DNA from: Strigops habroptila
Taxonomy: Eukaryota; Chordata; Aves; Psittaciformes; Psittacidae
Assembly (NCBI RefSeq): GCF_004027225.2
Contig: NC_044288.2
Coordinates: 1,580,719-1,644,718 of the forward strand
Reading direction: 5' to 3'
DNA length: 64,000 bases
Shown here: positions 1 to 15,152 of the stretch, in pieces
Layout of the letters: the number at the start of each line of letters is the position of its first letter
Position numbering within the stretch: the first letter of the stretch is position 1
Program-made: the position numbers and the translations under genes
Notes under the pieces: generated by a model
Told to the model about the DNA's origin: nothing
What the model saw: the letters and a program-made list of their open reading frames with translations, nothing else
Databases searched by the model: none

Positions 1-2534
1 GCATCCCACATACTAGAAGGCCAGGAGGAGCAGGCAGAACAGGTTTTAAACAGCAGCAGGCAAGCACTAGAGGACACAATCCCAAACAATGAGGAAGAGC
101 CCAGCTTAACATCCATCGGCAAAAGAAACGAGGGAAGGACACCACAAACTTGCCTTCAACAAGGAGGGAACGGTAAGTGGGGTACAGGGAGGTGATAAAC
201 CCATCAGAGCTCAGAAACAGGGTAAAGTGAGGCCAGGAACTGCTCTTGTTCCCTGTGTTGGAGCAGATTTTGCCCTTGGTACATCAAGAAGCACCAGTGG
301 AGGGGAAGAGAGAGATGCAACAAGCTACAAAAGGCAGAAAGCAACCGAGCAGAAGACAAAGCATGTGGCTTCCAGTTGCTGCAGGAGGAGAGAAGGAAAT
401 AACATCAGCTCCTGCACACACAGGCACTGTGAAGGGAAGATGGAAAAGACTTGGAATTCCATCCCTGAAAGGAGCTTTGGCCAGGAAGGGTCAGGATACA
501 CAGAGGGCTCAGTGCTCTCAGTGCCATGCCTGAAGAAACAGGAGAGAGCAAACCAGAAGCCACCATTGCTGTGGTGATTAAGCATTGAAACACATCCAGC
601 AGGGAAAAGAGGAATTCCAAGCCACAGTTCCAACTGCACAGAACATCCTCAAGATAGGATCAGGCCCAAGGAGCCACCCAGCTCAGTGTTAGTTGCCTGC
701 AGTGGCATCCAGCTCCTCTCCCACAGCCGGCAGGTCAAAGAGGACACAGCAACAGGTATAAAAATGTAAAGGGGTTCTTTTATTCTTGATTCAGAGGTTA
801 GACAAAGGCACCATTTGAGCTAAAAAGAAGTGCAAAACCAGCCCCATTCAGTGTTAGCTCTGCAGTGATTCCAGAAAAAAGGCTCTTTTGCATTTCTTCA
901 GCATTGTGAGAATTCCAGCTTGGTCACAGTGAAGCCACCCCATTGCCAAGGCAGGCTGGGACTAGAGCCACAGCCCCGCTGCTCAGCCCAGAGCAGCCCT
1001 GAGCAGTCCCTGCGCCAGGGTTCAGGAATGCAGCAGAACAAGAACAACAAAACTTCCAGGAAAAGACCTGGCATCTTTTTTCTTTTATCTTGGCCTTTCC
1101 ATGAGTCATTTGTTCAGTTTGGTCCTCGCTGACGGGAAGAAAATCACAGCAGTGGCCTCAGGGTACCCAGGAGATAAGCCCCCAAAGTCCTGGAGAAGCC
1201 TGGAACAGCATCTCGCCCTCCCCTCCTCACCAGCCAAGGACCTGATCCCTGCTGGGAATGTTTCACTCTGTTCCATGGTTTTGCCTCCCCAACCAGTGAT
1301 GTGAAGGAGAAGCCCATCTCCTCTTCACAATGATTGTGCTGAATAAGGAATCCAACCAAAAGCCAACCAAATCAGCCCCCAAGCCCCTTGTCTACCACCT
1401 CTTTCCCCCCCCCATCAATCATACCCCCCTCCCTGCCTCCCCTGCCCCCAGGGGAGGGCTGCAATGGGTGATGTAGCAGTGTGCAGCGTGTGGTGGTGTC
1501 TCATCTGCTTCATGGAGTCACTCAGCTGGAACAAATGGGAACAAAAACAGAGATTTAGGGAAAAAAAAATAAAGAAAAGCCCCAAATTAACCATGGTTTA
1601 AGGCAGGAAAAGGCTGTGAGCTGGATGCAAAGTGAGCATAAGGCGGGGAAAGAAACAGAAGAGTGGAAGAACACATTGTTCTTGCTGTGGAGGAAAACCA
1701 CGGCCAGCTCCAGGAATGTCAACTGGCTGGGAAGCCTTCCTTGGATTACAGCAGTGTGCAGGGAGCTGCAGCTTTCTCTGACTCTCTCAAGAGGCTTTAA
1801 GCTAAAAGCTGCTTCCACTCAGACCTTCTTTATAGTCAGAGACACAGGGGCAGCTCTAACACACACTCCCTTGGAGCCCCACAGTCCTGTGCCACACACC
1901 AGGGCTGCCCTTTCCCAGGCAACAGCCATCTGGGGGATCCCGATGGACCCCGAGGGATGCTGAGGAAACCAGCACCAGTTACTTCCAAACCCTCTCTCCC
2001 TGCAGCCATGTGCTTTCAAGAGCAACAAGTCAACTGCTTTCAGTTCCCCATGGTCTTCCCAGTTTGCTGGAAGAGGTGGGTTGAAAGGACGTCTGAAGAC
2101 ACAGAGTGATTTTCAGACAAAAAGAGAAGTTCCCAAGAAAAAGAGCAAGGGATTCCTGAGGATGAGGCATCTGGTGTGGACACACAGCCCCCAGAGCTCA
2201 GTGTGGGAGGGAGACAGGTCAGTTCCTCGAAACAGGAGGGGACTCCACCACCAAGTCACTAAATACACATGGAAGGCTAAAGGCCAAAGTCTCATCTGGG
2301 GCAGTCCGCATTGACAGCAGAGTCCTCTAGGCCAGGACATGGACAAAGGCCACCACCAGCCTTGCAGGGTCACCACGGAGCAGTATTATGGCACTAAGGA
2401 CACCGCATGCAGGGTCCTCAAATGGAGCAGCAGGGTGTGCTCAAGGAACAAAGACTTTTCCATGAGCTCACAATGAAGGTCGTTGGCTCAAGGGCACATG
2501 AAGCCAGTGGTTAAGAAAGCTGTCTCAGGCCTTC
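1..2534. other. 3' flank of AK2, no gene recognised
   Basis: I see no conserved coding exon in this stretch on either strand. The short open frames have no recognisable protein character. It lies downstream of the minus-strand gene AK2. Part of it could be a long AK2 3' UTR, because an AATAAA on the minus strand occurs at 779-784 as well as the nearer one at 2561-2566. A short CA run (2949-2957) lies just outside, between 2535 and the AK2 stop. Confidence 0.4.
779..784 (-). terminator. candidate distal poly(A) signal
   Basis: AATAAA read on the minus strand (TTTATT on plus). If used by AK2 it would give a 3' UTR of about 2.6 kb. Only the hexamer itself supports the call. Confidence 0.2.
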
Positions 2535-2560
2535 AGAAAGCATTTGGTTTGCAATAAGGC

Positions 2561-2566
2561 TTTATT
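2561..2566 (-). terminator. AK2: candidate proximal AK2 poly(A) signal
   Basis: AATAAA on the minus strand, about 830 nt downstream of the AK2 stop codon. The hexamer sits in a locally A/T-rich patch, and cleavage would fall near 2535-2550. It is the nearest canonical signal I found beyond the AK2 coding end. A second candidate is farther on. Confidence 0.4.
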
Positions 2567-3397
2567 TAGACTGTGGGATCAGGAGCAGCTCAACACATCT
2601 TCAGCTCCTTGGCCAAAGCCAAGGCAAGAGTGAAGAGATAAACCCCACGTCCTTTTCTTGTCCTCAGGAGATCACCACAGTGACTGTTGGACTCTGACTA
2701 GAGACTTCAAGTTGTTCAAGCAAAAAGCACCTCACTAATATTTGCTAGATTAGGGCCCACAAATGAGGAGAGGCTGAAACCTCCCCAGCTCTCACCCTCC
2801 CTCTTCCTGCCCTAAAGCCCCAGCAGAATGGGAGGAAGATGGGCTGAGCTCTCAGGTAAACCTGCCCCACAGAGAAGAACACCCATAGAACCAGGACAAG
2901 CTCTGAGCCAGCCCTGAGCAGCAGAAGTCAAACTGTCCCTCCCCAGGTGACACACACACAGAAAGCCTTTCACTGCTTCCTAAAGTAACCTCGTGGTTCA
3001 TTGCCTGCAGCCAACAGAGCATCCCCTACCCAGCACCCGGGCCTGCTCCCCAGCCTCCTGCTGCGGAGCAGCCGGGAGAAGCTGGAAGTTCAGTTGCTTC
3101 TAGAGCGAAACAAAAGCCTTTAGAGCCAGGGGATGCAAACCCGGCTCCTGGCAGCGGGTGCTCGGGCTCGCCGCGACCTCTAGAGGCCAAAGCTCCGGCA
3201 TCCGCAGACACACAGATCCCGAGATAGAGACCGTTAACAGCTCGTTTAATAGGGAATCAGCACAGCCCTGCCTTGGGCCACATCGCCTCGTCCCCTCCTC
3301 TTCTACTCTGCTTAGCTCTGCGCCCTCCCTGGCCCCCGAGAGACAGAGATGGAGAGACAGAGAGAAAAGCGAGAGAGCTCTGTCCTGGGACAGAGCC

Positions 3398-7689
<4,292 letters not shown>

Positions 7690-7780
7690 GGCCGCCGCCG
7701 ACTGCGCGCCCGCCCCGCCCCGCGGCCAATGGGCGGGGACGACGCGGGACACGTAAATCGGGGGAGGGGCTTAGTGGGCT

Positions 7781-7926
7781 GTGGGCGTGGTTTCGCGGAG
7801 AAGGGGTGCGTTCACAGGCGGTGGGCGTGGCTTTATATGGAAGTGGGCGTGGCTTTATAGGGTAATTAGCGACTTTATATGCAAGTGGGAGTGCTTTCGC
7901 TGGAAGTGGGCGTGGTTTCGCGGCAC
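7781..7926. promoter_or_regulatory. tandem 21-22 bp GC/GT-box array upstream of AK2
   Basis: GTGGGCGTGG occurs exactly at 7781, 7821, 7843 and 7906, with a one-off variant at 7885. Spacings are 40, 22, 42 and 21, all near multiples of 21. Each box is followed by a variable tail such as CTTTATATGGAA or TTTCGCGG, so the stretch is about seven degenerate 18-22 bp units. The motif resembles EGR/KLF/Sp-type sites. It lies 90-240 bp upstream of the AK2 start codon, in the interval shared with AZIN2, so it is a likely promoter element for AK2 and possibly for both genes. Confidence 0.7.
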
Positions 7927-7929
7927 TGC

Positions 7930-10230
7930 GTGGCGGGAGCGCGCCGCGCCGCCCCGGGCCGCGCTCGCCGTGGGTCGGTGGTCTCCCCGCGCTGCAGACC
8001 CCCATGGACCGTGTGTCACGGCACAGCCCGGCACTCCGCGGTGCTCTGCAGCACGCTGCCCTGCTCTCTGCGCGGCTCCCCCCCTTCTGCGCAGCGCTGG
8101 CTGGGGTTAGAGCCAGGATCTTACAGGAGACAAGAGCTCCCTTGGCGCTGGTTGCCAGGAGAACCCATGGCAAAGCCAAGACCACAGTGTTGCGTATCCA
8201 GGATAAGTCTGTCCCTCTCACCTCCTCTGCAGGGGCAGCTGAGAGAGAACATTGTCTCCCCAGTGGCACCAGTGAGGGAACTGTAAATGAAACCAGAACG
8301 AACTGCCCTGCTCAGCCTGCAGTGTTTGTGGGATGGAGCAGCGGAACCGTTTCCAAGTGCGCAAATGCAGCCAAAGACAGGACTGAGGGACCAGACGGGG
8401 CATGTGCGTGGATGGCAGAGCTGGATCCGCTGCTGGGGAACCCACCGAAGCTGGCAGCAGCAGCACCAGGGCACAATCAGTCTCTGTGGGCTTCCTGATC
8501 CACCCCCCGGCATTCGGGGTCCCAGACAGACAGACGCTGCTCAGCCTTTATACTGCAGGAAGCCTCCTTCCCCTGGCAGCAGTATCTCAGAGGTATTTTG
8601 GGCTCTCTTCCCCTCCATGGTCCCTGTGCACGCAATGATCGGCTGCAGGAGGGCTGGGGGTGAGCTGCCGGCGCCGGGGGAGGGCTCGGTGGGGACCGGG
8701 GTGTCTGCTGAGGGCAGCCCCAGCCCTGGATACGGTGGGCGAGGGGTGGAGCATTCCTCAGAAGGGATGAAGGATGCTCCGAGGCAGCTCAGCCAATGGG
8801 GTGGCTGGGTTGGTTGCCATGACTACGGTTGGGCGGCAGATCAAAGAGGGGGGTGCTGGGATACAAGGGGTGCAGGGCGCCCCCAGACACAGGGTCTGGA
8901 GGCACGGGGCAGGCGGGGAGCTGGGGCAGGACAAGAGCCACCGCTGGGGCCAGTTCTTTCTCCTGGGAGACCCATGGGCATAACCTATTTAAATGCTTTC
9001 TAAGGTAACGGGGGGGGGACACGGCTGCGTGGGGCTGCCGGGAAGCTGGTTTGCCCGGCACAGGCAGGAGGGGGCTGAGGGGGGATGCCTGTGCTTGCTG
9101 GATTTTGGGAATGATGGCTCAGTGCCCCTCTCCCTCACTAACCCCTCGCACTGCTTCTGCCCAGAGACCTCGGACCCCCAGCAACAGCGACGCCTCGGGG
9201 TGCAGCGGGAGCTCGGCCTTCCTCGGGGACCCCCCCTGGCATTGTGCCTCGGCACTGGGAAGGAGGCGTCAGACCTTGGGAAGGAGGGATCAGACCTTGG
9301 GAAGGAGGCATCAGACCCTGGTAAGGAGGGAATGTCTGTCTGTGGCATGGGCTGGCAGCAATGACCCACTTAAATGCTCATGATTTCTGTGCCAGCCGAG
9401 GCGGGTGAAGGGCTGGTTGGTGATGGGGAGTGAAGGGCAATGCTGGAGGAGTCGCTCTCCTTTCCCAAGTGCAAAGCTCTAAGAGCCTCAAACCCCATTT
9501 TTTCACCCCGTTCCCCATCTCTGGAATTCACTGGCAGGGCTTGCTCAACGCATGGCACCATCCTGCTGCTCTAGGGTCAGCGTGGGCCTTCCCCTGGTGC
9601 CCATCCACAATGTTGTAAGGTCTCTGCAGAGGAGGAGGTGCAGCTCGGAGAAGTGAAACCTCTGTCTCCCACTCACTGCAGATCAGGGAGACCTGTGAAA
9701 GCCCTGGAGCTAGACCTGGATTGGGAATGTTCCATGTGAGCTTGCGCTGGGTTATCAGCTTCCTGGGTTGTGGAATGGGCTGGATCCAGGGGAGCCAAAT
9801 GTGTGAGCTTAAAGTTCAGTGTGCGAGCCAGGAAACACCCTGCAGCTTAACTTGTCCCCTTGCTCCACACCCTGTGTCATGGGGGAGAAATGAAACTGGA
9901 ACCACAGCAGGGATCCGGACCATCCTGAGTGAGTGGCCTGTGCTGTGCTCTGTCAGGATGCCTCTCTTTCCATGGGGCAGTGTGCCTGGGCCCCTGAGAC
10001 AGGAAAATCACAAGGGAATTTCGCCCCATGAGACGTACAGCAGATCCAGCTACATGCCAGAGCGTGATGGGACATGTTCTGGCATCTATAGGCCATCTGC
10101 TTTGCAATGAACTTGGCTTTGGTGTTAGCTGTGTTGGTGCCTGAGCTGTGAGGTGGGGAGCACCTCGGGGTGTACTGGTGTGCGCTGGTGGAGCTTCTGG
10201 ACCTTGCTTCTCACATTCCCTTTCTTTTTT
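7930..10230. other. AK2-AZIN2 intergenic interval
   Basis: The left part (to about 8100) is CpG-rich and continues the AK2 promoter region. No recognisable coding exon occurs in the rest. AZIN2's first non-coding exon is expected somewhere here, but I cannot place it. A short 21 bp tandem repeat lies at 9254-9331. Confidence 0.4.
9254..9331 (+). repeat. 21 bp tandem repeat, about 3.7 copies
   Basis: Units of the form CTTGGGAAGGAGGC(A/G)TCAGAC repeat head to tail with few differences. The period is a multiple of three, so one frame stays open and repeats seven residues (ASDLGKE), but nothing else suggests coding. Confidence 0.85.
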
Positions 10231-10235
10231 CCTAG

Positions 10236-10303
10236 TGTGTTGCATATTTAGAAGCTAAACCCTACTCGAGGAGGCTTCAAACTGACGTTATCACACCTCA
10301 GCC
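10236..10303 (+). other. AZIN2: putative 5' UTR part of AZIN2 first coding exon
   Basis: A pyrimidine-rich tract ending in TTTTTTCCTAG stops at 10235. It has the form of a 3' splice site, 68 nt ahead of the AZIN2 start codon. A separate upstream non-coding exon is therefore likely. This is inferred from the acceptor alone. Confidence 0.45.
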
Positions 10304-13300
10304 ATGAATGGGTACTTGAATGAGTCCAACTTCATGATGGTGGAGGAAGGCTTCACCACCAGAGACCTCCTGGAGAACCTCCTTGTGGAGCTGTGCCAGG
10401 CGGTGAGGGCTGGTGCTCGCTGCTCCCTTGGCAGAGGTCGGCACAGGGAGGCCAGTGCTGCTCACTCCAGCTTTCTCCTAGGGTGACCAACAAGCCTTCT
10501 TCGTGGCAGACCTGGGGGACATCGTGAAGAAACATCTGCAGTTCCTGAAGGCCTTACCCCGGGTGAAACCATTCTTCCCGCTGAAGTGCAACAGCAGTGA
10601 TGGAGTGATTCGGCTGCTGGCGGAGCTGGGGACAGGCTTTGCCTGTACCAACAAGGTAGGGCTGGGGGAGGACGGCTCAGGGGGAGCATCCTTTGGGTGT
10701 TTAGTAGCTGGACTTGATCTTAAAGGTCTTTTCCAACCTGGTTGGTTCTGTGATTTGTGAGAGAGTGGCAGAGCTCAAGTGTCTACTCACAGGGTGACAA
10801 AACCCTCCGAGCACAGCTCAGAGATCCATGTCCTCTCTGGAGACTCAGGCTTGTTCCCCCTGACCCTCATTGCTGCCTCTGGAACTGGTGCCCTGCCTGG
10901 TGGCAAGGCAAGTCCCCGGGGTGCTGCTGCCACAACCATCCAACTCCTGGTGGCTTTAAGGCTAAGCAGAAAGCTCCCTGCTCCCTCCTGCATGCCATTT
11001 GCAGTAGCCAGATTCCAGGGAGGAACCAAAGTTAAGCCACTTGTGCATAGTTAAATGTTACCAGGAGGGGAAAGTGCAGAGTCGTGACAGGTCAGACCAA
11101 CGCTGCCACTGTCACCCTCACTGCAGCTCACAGGGGACACATGCACCGACCCCACACCTGCAAAACCCACTTGTTTTCTCTCCTCCTGGTCTCATTCCAC
11201 TTGTAAACGTCTTGCTGCAACCTGCCCCTACCAGGACAAAGTGCAGTGTGATCCCTTTGAGCTCTTGTGGCTATTCCCTGGCAAAGCCCAGGCTGCAATG
11301 CTGGCCCAGGGCTCAGCGTGGTGCCACCGTGTGTGTTGTGTCCCTGCAGGCAGAGATTGCACGGGTTCAGAGCATTGGAGTCCCACCTGACAAGATCTTC
11401 TACAGCAGCCCCTGCAAGCAGGTCGCCCACATCAAGTATGCAGCCAGCCACGGGGTGCAGCTGATGACCTTCGACAACGAGGTGGAGCTGAGCAAGGTGG
11501 CCAGGAGCCACCCTGGGGCCCGGTGGGTGTCTGCCAGCATCACTGCACTGGGGGAACTGGTGTAGGAGCTGGGAGGTGGCTGTGGGGTGATAGAGGGCCT
11601 GAAGACCCCTCAGCACAGGGTGGCTTTGCTCTGCAGGATGTTGCTGGGTATTGCTGCTGACTCCAGCCCTTCTGCCCATCCAATTATGATGTTTGGGACC
11701 ACGCTCAAGTCCTGCAGGCATCTGCTGGAGACAGCGAAGGAGCAGGCTGTGGAGGTGGTTGGCGTCAGGTACAGCACGTGGTCCTTTATCCATAGGGATG
11801 CTTTGCCTAACTGGGACAGCACAGAGATCCACAGAGCCACCAGCTGCTCTGGTTGGGAGTGAGGTGAAGGCAGGGACCTGGGGAGATTGACCCTTGTTGG
11901 TACCAGTTTGGTGCAGGTTTGGACCTCAGAGAGGATCTGGGGGGGCTCTGAGGGGTCGGCCAGGCAGTCTGCATTGGGGTGGTGTTGTGGGAAGCCCCCA
12001 GTGAGTGATGGTCCCAGTGCTGTGTCCCCTCCCTGCTCGCTGGGGACACACAAACCCTGCTGAAACAGGGACTGTTCCTCAGCTTCCACCTCGGGAGCCG
12101 TGGCCTGGAGCCTCAGGCCTTCGCTCAGGCCATGGCTGCAGCACAACTGGCCTTTGACATGGGCACGGAGCTGGGCTTCCAGATGCACCTCCTGGACATC
12201 GGAGGGGGATTCCCTGGCACCGAGGACACCAGAGCCCGGTTCAAAGAGGTACGTGGCTCCCGACGCCCGTGTCGGCAGGCAGAGAGTGAGGCTGGAGGCT
12301 CTCTGGGTCTGGCTCCCTGCGGAGGGGCTGAGCTAACCCAGGGGGAACGTCTTATGAGAGAACCACAGAATGGTTTGGGTTGGAAAGGACCTTAAGATCA
12401 TCCAGTTCCAACCCTCTGCAATGGGCAGGGACACCTCACACTAAACCATGTTGCCCAAGGCTCTGCCCAACCTGGCCTTGAACACTGCCAGGGATGGAGC
12501 TTCACAACTTCCTTGGGCACCCTGTTCCAGTGTCCCACCACGCTCACAGGGAAGAACTACTTCTTTATATCTAACCTGAACTTCCCTGTTTCAGTTTGGA
12601 CCCATCACCCATCACCTTCTTCCCCTCCAGATGGCTGCTGTGATAAACTCTGCCTTGGACTTGTACTTCCCGGATGGCTGCGGGGTGGAGATCGTGGCGA
12701 GACCTGGGCGATACTATGTCACCTCTGCCTTCACCCTCGCTGCCACCGTCACTGCCAGGGAAGAGGTCCCCATGGAGCAGCCTGGCTCCGACGGTGGGTG
12801 GGATGGTGGGACAATCCCAGCCATGTGCCCGACCCCCCCTGAGCCCTCTCCCTGCTCCTCTCCAGAGGAAGACTCTGCCAACAAGAAGAGCCTTGTGTAT
12901 CACCTCAGCGATGGCATCTATGGCGCCTTCAGCTGCCTCCTGTTTGACACCCCCTGCCCCACACCTCAGCTGCCCAAGGTGAGGGTCCGGCCGGGCTTAA
13001 GGAGAGCCCAGAGGGTCCTGGTCTGGTGGGTGGCATCGCCTCACACAAGCCCAACCCTCCTTTGTGTCCCCGGGCTCCATAGCAGAGGAGAGCCCAAGCC
13101 CCAGGGGAGACGCTGTGGTGATGAACCAGCAGAGCTATAGCCAGTGTGTGGGCTCCCGGGGTGGGTGGTGATGAAACAGGTCACTGTGGCTCTGGGATGT
13201 CATCATTCCCCAATGGATACTCCATCTTTTCCCTGCAGAGACCCTGCCCCGACCACCCCTCACACAGCAGCAGCCTCCGGGGCCCCCTTGGCCACGCAGA

Positions 13301-13923
13301 CGACCGCCTGGCCGACGGCCTGGACCTGCCCCAGCTGCAGGTCGGGGACTGGCTCATTTTTGAGGACATGGGTGCCTACACCGTCACCACGTCCCCCCCG
13401 GGGGGTCCCCAGCCCCACATCACCTACGCCATGTCCCGCATGGCCTGGTAAGCAGCAGTCCTGAGTGAGCAGGGCAACGGGGATGGGATGAATCCCATGG
13501 GAAGTGCTGTCTTGATTTCCACCTGGGCTCTTTGCCCAAGGGAGAGGGTCAAATCTGAGTGCCAGAAGCTGGGAATTCAGGGTAAAAACATGGTTTCGGA
13601 GGCAAAACTCCTCTTTTTTTTTTAAGCCTTGACAGACTTGAACCGGGGTTTTGCTGGGGAAGCCACCAGCAGCTCACTTCTGGGGCTGGGGGGCCATGGG
13701 AGCCCCCGAGCTCCCCCATTCCCAGCCCTATCCTGCAGCATTTCACCAGGGGCTGCTCCCTGCCGTGTCTCCTGCTCGCAGGAAAGCCGTCCAGCTCTTC
13801 CTTGGGAAGCCACCACAACCAGAAGACGACCATGAGAGCATCTGCACCCCACTGTCCTGCGGCTGGGAGATGGCAGAGTCACTCTGTGTCACCCCAGTCT
13901 TCGCTCCAGCCGGGATCATCTGA
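10304..13923 (+). CDS. AZIN2: antizyme inhibitor 2 (nine coding exons)
   Basis: An ornithine-decarboxylase homologue that binds antizymes and so spares ODC and polyamine uptake. Coding exons: 10304-10402, 10482-10655, 11350-11522, 11637-11768, 12083-12248, 12631-12793, 12866-12978, 13239-13447 and 13782-13923. All junctions are GT-AG with matching phases, giving 456 aa (human about 460). The N-terminus with MVEEGF and the C-terminus CGWE...PVFAP match AZIN2 rather than ODC1 or AZIN1. The PLP lysine is present (K68 in PLKCN). The antizyme-binding block [15 protein letters not shown] (112-126) is ODC-like. GGGFPG and MGAYTV are kept. The ODC catalytic Cys is replaced by Gly (RGPLGH for WGPTCD), so decarboxylation is not expected. 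There is no C-terminal PEST degron. A paralogue assignment other than AZIN2 is unlikely. Confidence 0.95.
10706..10757 (+). mobile_element. CR1 tail scrap in AZIN2 intron 2
   Basis: GGACTTGATCTTAAAGGTC followed by TTTTCCAACCTGGTTGG and a TTCTGTGATT end is a CR1 3' terminus in plus orientation. Only about 50 bp remain. Confidence 0.75.
12355..12616 (-). mobile_element. CR1 LINE 3' fragment abutting AZIN2 exon 6
   Basis: The plus strand begins GAGAACCACAGAATGG and carries GGTTGGAAAGGACCTTAAGA, the reverse complement of the CR1 3' end. The fragment ends near CCATCACC, about 14 bp before the AZIN2 exon 6 acceptor (12630). It is more diverged than the other copies. Confidence 0.88.
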
Positions 13924-14005
13924 GCACCGGGAGCACGGGACACATCCTGCCTGCTGCTGGCATTGCCCCGGCATCACCCCGTGGTGGGGCCTTTGAAGCC
14001 TGTGC

Positions 14006-14011
14006 CATAAA
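14006..14011 (+). terminator. AZIN2: candidate AZIN2 poly(A) signal (CATAAA)
   Basis: CATAAA lies 82 nt after the AZIN2 stop codon and is followed within 30 nt by a TG-rich stretch (GTGTGGTGTGTGTGTG). No AATAAA occurs nearby. The short 3' UTR suits the tight spacing to NDUFS5. Confidence 0.5.
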
Positions 14012-14419
14012 GCCTGTTCCTCCTGCCCGTGTGGTGTGTGTGTGCCTCTGGGGGAGCAATGGGGCTGAGCAGGTTTGGGATCTGGTTTTAGGAGTTATGG
14101 AATTACCGGTTGTCCAGAGCTTCGGAGGAGGCATTTCCCAACTGGGGGTGGCTGGGAATTGGGCTGCAATAAGCAGTTGGATGCATAAGGAGGCTTTGCT
14201 CGTAGAGAAGGTGGGGTTGTCCACCCAAACACTTGGACACTGTTGGGATATGGGAATAGGGAGGGTGAGTTCCAGGCTGGAGGTGCTATGGGGGGACTTG
14301 TGGCACCCGCCCTGGTCCCCAGGCTCTTGTCAGCCCTAATGGAGCGCTCTGCCCCTGGGGGGTGGGGGGGTCCCGCAGAGAGCCCAAACTGCCAAAGAAC
14401 CAGGACACTGTGAGACCCC

Positions 14420-14860
14420 AGGGACTGGGAGCACTGGGGGGCACTGGGGGGCCTGAAGCGTGGGGATGGGGTGCACTGGGAGCAGGGGGGGCACTGAGGG
14501 GGACCTAAAGCGTGGGGATAGGGCACACTGGGAGCACTGGGGGGCACTGGGAGTGGAGGGGGCATTGGACGGGACCTGAAGTGTGGAGATGGAGCACACT
14601 GGGAGCACTGGGGGGCCCTGAAGCGTGGGGATGGGGCGCACTGGGAGCACTGGGGGGCATTGGGGGGGACCTGAAGCGTGGGGATAGGGCACACTGGGAG
14701 CACTGGGGGGCACTGGGAGTGGAGAGGGCATTGGAGGGGACCTGAAGTGTGGAGATGGGGTGCACTGGGAGCACTGGGGGGCACTGGGGGGCCCTGAAGC
14801 GTGGGAATGGGGTGCACTGGGGGACAGTGGGGGGCACTGGGGGGGGCACAGGGAGGACAC
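14420..14860. repeat. G-rich minisatellite between AZIN2 and NDUFS5
   Basis: About eight units of 43-70 bp share the core CACTGGGAGCACTGGGGGGC, with variable tails CCTGAAGYGTGGRGAT. The array ends directly before the CpG-rich NDUFS5 promoter. The minus strand shows a long Pro/Cys-rich open frame that is only the translation of the repeat. Confidence 0.9.
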
Positions 14861-15152
14861 CGGGAGAGCCTCGCAGCGGCCGGCAGGGGGCGCTGGGGCG
14901 CGGCGGGCGGTCTCTCCTCCTCCCCGCCAGGGGCGCTGTAGCAGGAGGGGAGGCCGCACATGCTCCTAGTGCGTCTCATCTCTCTGTCTTCAGCCGTAAA
15001 GCGCGGTGCGAGCGTCGCGCCTACAGTCGCCGCTTGACGGCGGGCAAGCGTCGTGAAAGGCCCGTGAAGGACGGCGGCGGCAGCGGCGGCGGTGGGGCCC
15101 GGCCCGGTATCAGCGTCGTGACAAGCGCCCGTGTCGCGACAGGCGCGGAGCC
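14861..15152 (+). promoter_or_regulatory. NDUFS5: NDUFS5 promoter and 5' UTR region
   Basis: CpG-dense sequence with a (GGC)n stretch near 15073-15092, sandwiched between the minisatellite and the NDUFS5 start codon. It has the character of a housekeeping promoter without a TATA box. The transcription start cannot be placed from sequence alone. Confidence 0.5.

Noticed and set aside
14095-14979. 294-codon minus-strand open frame rich in Pro, Cys and Ser
   Set aside because: It is the translation of the G-rich minisatellite between AZIN2 and NDUFS5. The repeats keep the frame open by chance and no domain is visible.
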